From assembly GCA_018267705.1 (NCBI GenBank), contig JAFDXX010000012.1:115779-179778 (forward strand): 64,000 nt of DNA, given 5' to 3'. Below, one piece after another: positions 61,207 to 64,000 of the stretch. Every line of letters begins with the position of its first letter. The stretch's first letter is position 1. This DNA comes from Bacteroidota bacterium (lineage in GTDB: Bacteria > Bacteroidota > Bacteroidia > Chitinophagales > Chitinophagaceae). The notes below the pieces were generated by a model. That model had not been told where the DNA came from. It was given only the letters and a program-made list of their open reading frames with translations, and made no database searches. Position numbers and translations under genes: made by a program.

Positions 61207-63450
61207 TTATAAATTATTATTAATGGCATCTTGTGTTCTATCTACTCCCCAACTTAAAAACACACCAATAAAAAAGAACTGTGGTGCTGCCGGAGTAATT
61301 GCTTCTTTATTTTTTCCGTTGTAAGAATAATTGTATCCATAAATTAAATTATTATTTAATACATTAGTTATACTTGCTACAAATACCCAAAATGTTTTTG
61401 CATTGGTTTTGCCTACACTTGGTACATAGTTCATACTAAAACCTAATGCACTGTATGGTTTGGTAGTGCCTTGGTCGGCAATTACAAATTTGCTGCTGCT
61501 TGTATTATACATTAAATCGTAGTAAGGCCTGCCTGTTGCATAAGTGTAAGTAAAGTTGAAACCTGTTTTTATGGGAAGAACAAATTTTTTAGTTACAATG
61601 CTAAATGTATGCCCGGCTGCAAATGATGGTTGCAATTGTTGCGGATAATTCAAGTAATCTCTTTTTGTATCTAAATATGAATAACTTACCCAATAATCAA
61701 ACCCTTTAATAGTTTTTTTATCTCTCCAAAAAAGTTCAACACCTTGTGCATAGCCATCTCCGTTGTTATTATATGTTGGAAAAGTTTTTACCAAATTATC
61801 ATATTTTTTATAAAAAGCTTCTACACGAAAAGTATAAAACCGATTCATTTTTTGATAATTGATAATATAATGTGTAGCTTTTGTATAGCTTAAATTTGTA
61901 TTATAAAATAATTGTATATTTTCAGGTTTTTGATAAAAAATACCGTACGCCAAACTCATTTGTGCATCTTTTCCTGTTTTGTAGGCAAAAGATAATCTGG
62001 GTGCAATATTGGCTTGGTTTAATAAAGAAGAATGTTCTATTCTTCCACCAATTTTTGCAGCAATATTATTGGTAATATATAAATCGGCTTCGGCAAATGC
62101 AGCTTTAAAATGATCTTGTAAAAGCGAAGTATAATTTATACCCGCAGCGTTACTGTAAATATTTTTATTGTATGCATACCAATATTCTCCACCAAAACGC
62201 AACACACTTATACCTGTAATTTTCTTTTCAAACACCGCTTTTATTTGAGCTAAATCTTGCCTGCTGTTTAAAGTAAAATTGGTACTATCAATATAAAATA
62301 AACCGGTGGTTACTTGCTGATTATTTTGGTTTTGAATTTGATTGCTGATATTGTCTTTATTGGTACTGTAACTAAGCCCTATATTCATTTTCCAACCATT
62401 ACTTAAGTTTTCTCTCCAACTTAAATTATTGTACCAATTGGTATTGGTTAAGCCAAAAGCATTTTTTAAAGTAACACTATCAATATTTGGTCTGCGTAAA
62501 CCTAAATCGTTATGTGCAAACGTGCTGTAATATTTTACAATACCGCCTTTTTTTGTTTTTGCACGAAAATTAAAATCGGCATTATGAAATTGTGGTACTT
62601 TAAAATAATCGGGTGTTTGTTTTACAACTTGAAAGTATGGATACACATTGGTGTAACCATAATTAAACCCGTAAGATGATTTTTTATTTTTTGCCAATTG
62701 TTGTAAACCGCCTCCCACAAATACTGTTGAAATTGAAGCAGTGGCTTCCGATTTATCGGGTAAATCAATAGATTCTAAAATTAAAGCGGCAGATAGTGCT
62801 TCACCATATAAAGCAGAGTAACCACCTGTTGTAAAAACAGTTCCTTTAAATAAATTAGGAGCAAATCTTCCACGCTGTGCTAAATCCGGAACGCTTGTGT
62901 AATATGGATTATTTACTAAAGTTCCATCAATAAATTGTTTGGTTTCATAACCTGCACCACCACGAACAAATAAGCCTTCTTGCTCGCCTACTTGTTGTGC
63001 TCCGGGTAATGTTTTTACGGTTGCCGTAATATCGGCATTGGCTCCGCCTGTTGTATAAATATCTAATGGGTTTAAAACGGTTACGGCTTTTTTTCTATCG
63101 CTTGCTTCAAAAGTGCCTGCGGTAACGGTTACGGCTTTTAATTCGTTTACTTCTTCTTTCAATAAAAAATCTATAGTAATGGGATCTTTTGCAATGGTTA
63201 TTTTTTGTTCTACTGTTTTATAACCTACACTTTTTATTTCTAAAATAAAATCGCCTTTTTCAAATGTTTTGAAAGAAAACGAGCCGGTGCTGTCGGTAAT
63301 AGCTCCGTCGTATGTGGTTTTTAAAGTAATGGTTGCCCCTGCTAAAATATGATTGCGATTGTCTTTTACTGTACCGCTTATTTTGGTTTGTGAAAAACTG
63401 CTTGTAAAAAATAGTACACAAAAAATACAAAATAGAAACACTTTATGCAT
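61207..63450 (-). CDS. TonB-dependent receptor with carboxypeptidase-regulatory-like domain
   Basis: This 747-aa protein has a signal peptide (residues 1-21, FFTSSFSQ). The carboxypeptidase-regulatory-like domain (about 22-95) has KISGTVKDNRNHILAGATITLK and SFKTFEKGDFILEIKSVGYK, and the plug (about 110-230) has ADITATVKTLPGAQQVGEQEGLFVRGGAGYETKQFIDGT. The long beta-barrel ends with a Trp-containing strand (FFIGVFLSWGVDR). It imports an unidentified ligand across the outer membrane. It is the first gene of the operon that runs to 58662 and has a near-perfect promoter. Confidence 0.93.
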   Translation of the reverse strand: MHKVFLFCIFCVLFFTSSFSQTKISGTVKDNRNHILAGATITLKTTYDGAITDSTGSFSFKTFEKGDFILEIKSVGYKTVEQKITIAKDPITIDFLLKEEVNELKAVTVTAGTFEASDRKKAVTVLNPLDIYTTGGANADITATVKTLPGAQQVGEQEGLFVRGGAGYETKQFIDGTLVNNPYYTSVPDLAQRGRFAPNLFKGTVFTTGGYSALYGEALSAALILESIDLPDKSEATASISTVFVGGGLQQLAKNKKSSYGFNYGYTNVYPYFQVVKQTPDYFKVPQFHNADFNFRAKTKKGGIVKYYSTFAHNDLGLRRPNIDSVTLKNAFGLTNTNWYNNLSWRENLSNGWKMNIGLSYSTNKDNISNQIQNQNNQQVTTGLFYIDSTNFTLNSRQDLAQIKAVFEKKITGISVLRFGGEYWYAYNKNIYSNAAGINYTSLLQDHFKAAFAEADLYITNNIAAKIGGRIEHSSLLNQANIAPRLSFAYKTGKDAQMSLAYGIFYQKPENIQLFYNTNLSYTKATHYIINYQKMNRFYTFRVEAFYKKYDNLVKTFPTYNNNGDGYAQGVELFWRDKKTIKGFDYWVSYSYLDTKRDYLNYPQQLQPSFAAGHTFSIVTKKFVLPIKTGFNFTYTYATGRPYYDLMYNTSSSKFVIADQGTTKPYSALGFSMNYVPSVGKTNAKTFWVFVASITNVLNNNLIYGYNYSYNGKNKEAITPAAPQFFFIGVFLSWGVDRTQDAINNNL

Positions 63451-63472
63451 AACCGATTTTAATTTTAAAACA

Positions 63473-63503
63473 CAAACATAAAGTAGTTTATATTATAAAC
63501 CAA
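63473..63503 (-). promoter_or_regulatory. Consensus promoter of the TonB-receptor operon
   Basis: Minus strand: TTG (63501-63503), exactly 20 nt, then TATGTTTG (63473-63480). Both elements match the Bacteroidota primary-sigma consensus. The predicted start near 63466 leaves a leader of about 16 nt before the ATG at 63450. This is the best-matching promoter in the window. Confidence 0.7.
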
Positions 63504-63530
63504 ATTATTTTTTAAAACTTATGCAGGAAA

Positions 63531-63564
63531 AACAAAAAAGCCCCGAAATTTATTCGAGGCTTTT
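63531..63564 (-). terminator. Rho-independent terminator after the PID-CTERM-like gene
   Basis: A 12-bp stem with one wobble (63536-63547 with 63553-63564) has a 5-nt loop. On the minus strand it is followed by TTGTTTTT. It separates the PID-CTERM-like gene from the receptor operon. Confidence 0.82.
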
Positions 63565-63585
63565 AGCTAAACATTTATTGAAAGA

Positions 63586-63792
63586 TTATTTTTTCTTTCT
63601 TGCTTCTCTTACTTTCTTAACACCATAACCTACACCGCCGGCTATTAAGAGAGATAAACCTCCATCAATGGGTGCATCTACATCACCACCGGGCTCACTT
63701 ATTTGTGCATGTACAATATTGGTAAGTACTAACATTAAAATTAATAAGGTAACTATTTTTTCTATTTGTGTTGTATTCAATATTTTTTTCAT
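63586..63792 (-). CDS. PID-CTERM-like mini-protein
   Basis: This 68-aa protein has a signal peptide (residues 1-30, LVLTNIVHAQ), a short acidic linker (PGGDVDA), a Pro-Ile-Asp motif (41-43) and GGLSLLIAGGVGYGVKK as a hydrophobic stretch. A basic tail of Arg and Lys ends it. This matches the Bacteroidota PID-CTERM sorting-signal layout, here with almost no mature body between the two signals. Such tails are thought to be processed by a sorting protease (not seen in this window). It lies 53 nt behind a type IX cargo gene and ends at a strong terminator. Confidence 0.75.
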   Translation of the reverse strand: MKKILNTTQIEKIVTLLILMLVLTNIVHAQISEPGGDVDAPIDGGLSLLIAGGVGYGVKKVREARKKK

Positions 63793-63845
63793 AGCTTATT
63801 TTTTGTTTGAGTGTTTATAATTGTTTACGGTTTATTGATAATAGT

Positions 63846-64000
63846 TTATTGCTTAATCACTTTATCGGTTATAATACTATTACCATCTGCTATTTGCAGT
63901 ATATATAATCCTAAACTGGCTCGGCTTACATTTATTGTATTTAATCCATTGATTGCTGTTTGACTAACAATTGCTTTTCCGTTTGCATCTTTTACTTGTA
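63846..64000 (-). CDS. C-terminal type IX secretion sorting domain of a cargo protein, 5' part beyond the window
   Basis: The minus strand is open from the right edge to a TAA at 63846-63848, giving about 51 residues: VKDANGKAIVSQTAINGLNT, then INVSRASLGLYILQIADGN and the end DKVIKQ. This is the type A sorting domain: a short strand with VxDxxGK, a GLYxLxI core and a basic last strand. The rest of the protein is outside. The domain directs the cargo through the type IX translocon, whose GldK part is at the other end of the window. Confidence 0.85.
   Translation of the reverse strand, partial: QVKDANGKAIVSQTAINGLNTINVSRASLGLYILQIADGNSIITDKVIKQ

Noticed and set aside
1..64000. tRNA, rRNA, CRISPR arrays, insertion sequences, prophage or a defence island
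   Set aside because: All gaps were read for cloverleaf-like GC-rich segments, spaced direct repeats, transposase or integrase motifs and terminal repeats. None was found, and all sizeable genes have ordinary chromosomal functions.

Overview
This is an AT-rich chromosomal window, and every part of it points to Bacteroidota, most likely the Chitinophagales/Chitinophagaceae (the exact genus cannot be read from this). The main evidence is a gliding/type IX secretion lipoprotein (GldK) cut by the left edge, a PorP/SprF protein, a type IX C-terminal sorting tail cut by the right edge, and a TonB-dependent receptor with a carboxypeptidase-regulatory-like N-domain. Supporting traits are a short primary sigma factor without region 1.1, the futalosine route to menaquinone, bacillithiol synthesis (BshA), and promoters of the Bacteroidota type (TTG, about 20 nt, TAnnTTTG).

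Layout. 0-5 kb, minus strand: gldK, a YyaL-type thioredoxin-fold protein, hemD and a DUF4271 membrane protein. 5-11 kb: rpsP, rimM, queD, the menaquinone genes mqnB-mqnD, and a large beta-propeller/phosphoesterase. 11-15.4 kb, minus strand: polyamine genes aguA and aguB, ffh and the primary sigma factor. 15.6-23 kb: a START-like protein, LptF/G, an exported superoxide dismutase, OsmC, a cation efflux protein, an M20 dipeptidase, an S4 protein and trmD. 23-36 kb: an LolA-like protein, adenine deaminase, upp, PorP/SprF, EamA, EI24, an RsmI-like methyltransferase, a stand-alone plug-like protein, an M28 peptidase, bshA, an AI-2E transporter, a class III aminotransferase and a gamma-carbonic anhydrase. 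36-50 kb: rsgA, dinB, a 1-Cys peroxiredoxin, an amidohydrolase, a desaturase with an LpxL-like acyltransferase, YifB, an RNase H-like protein, dxs, a LytS/LytTR pair and a second M28 peptidase. 50-58.6 kb: an MsbA-like ABC transporter, rbfA, an FtsX/LolC-like permease, a lysine/alanine/proline-rich TraR/DksA-like protein and ileS. 58.7-64 kb, minus strand: a six-gene TonB-receptor operon ending in a small winged-helix regulator, then a tiny PID-CTERM-like protein and a type IX cargo tail.

The window is mostly housekeeping. I see no insertion sequences, prophage, CRISPR array, tRNA or rRNA, and no gene-free stretch above 300 bases. The longest gaps are 42735-42989, where I found no exact promoter motif or hairpin, and 5094-5302, which holds two divergent promoter candidates.

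The points most worth a second look are these. The isoleucyl-tRNA synthetase has a swapped class I signature, GIHH in place of HIGH. A degenerate TraR/DksA protein carries a histone-H1-like repeat domain. A TonB-receptor operon with a near-perfect promoter contains two tandem paralogous membrane proteins and a winged-helix regulator. A PID-CTERM-like mini-protein lies directly behind a type IX secretion cargo gene. I did not find a complete, clearly undescribed defence or mobile system.
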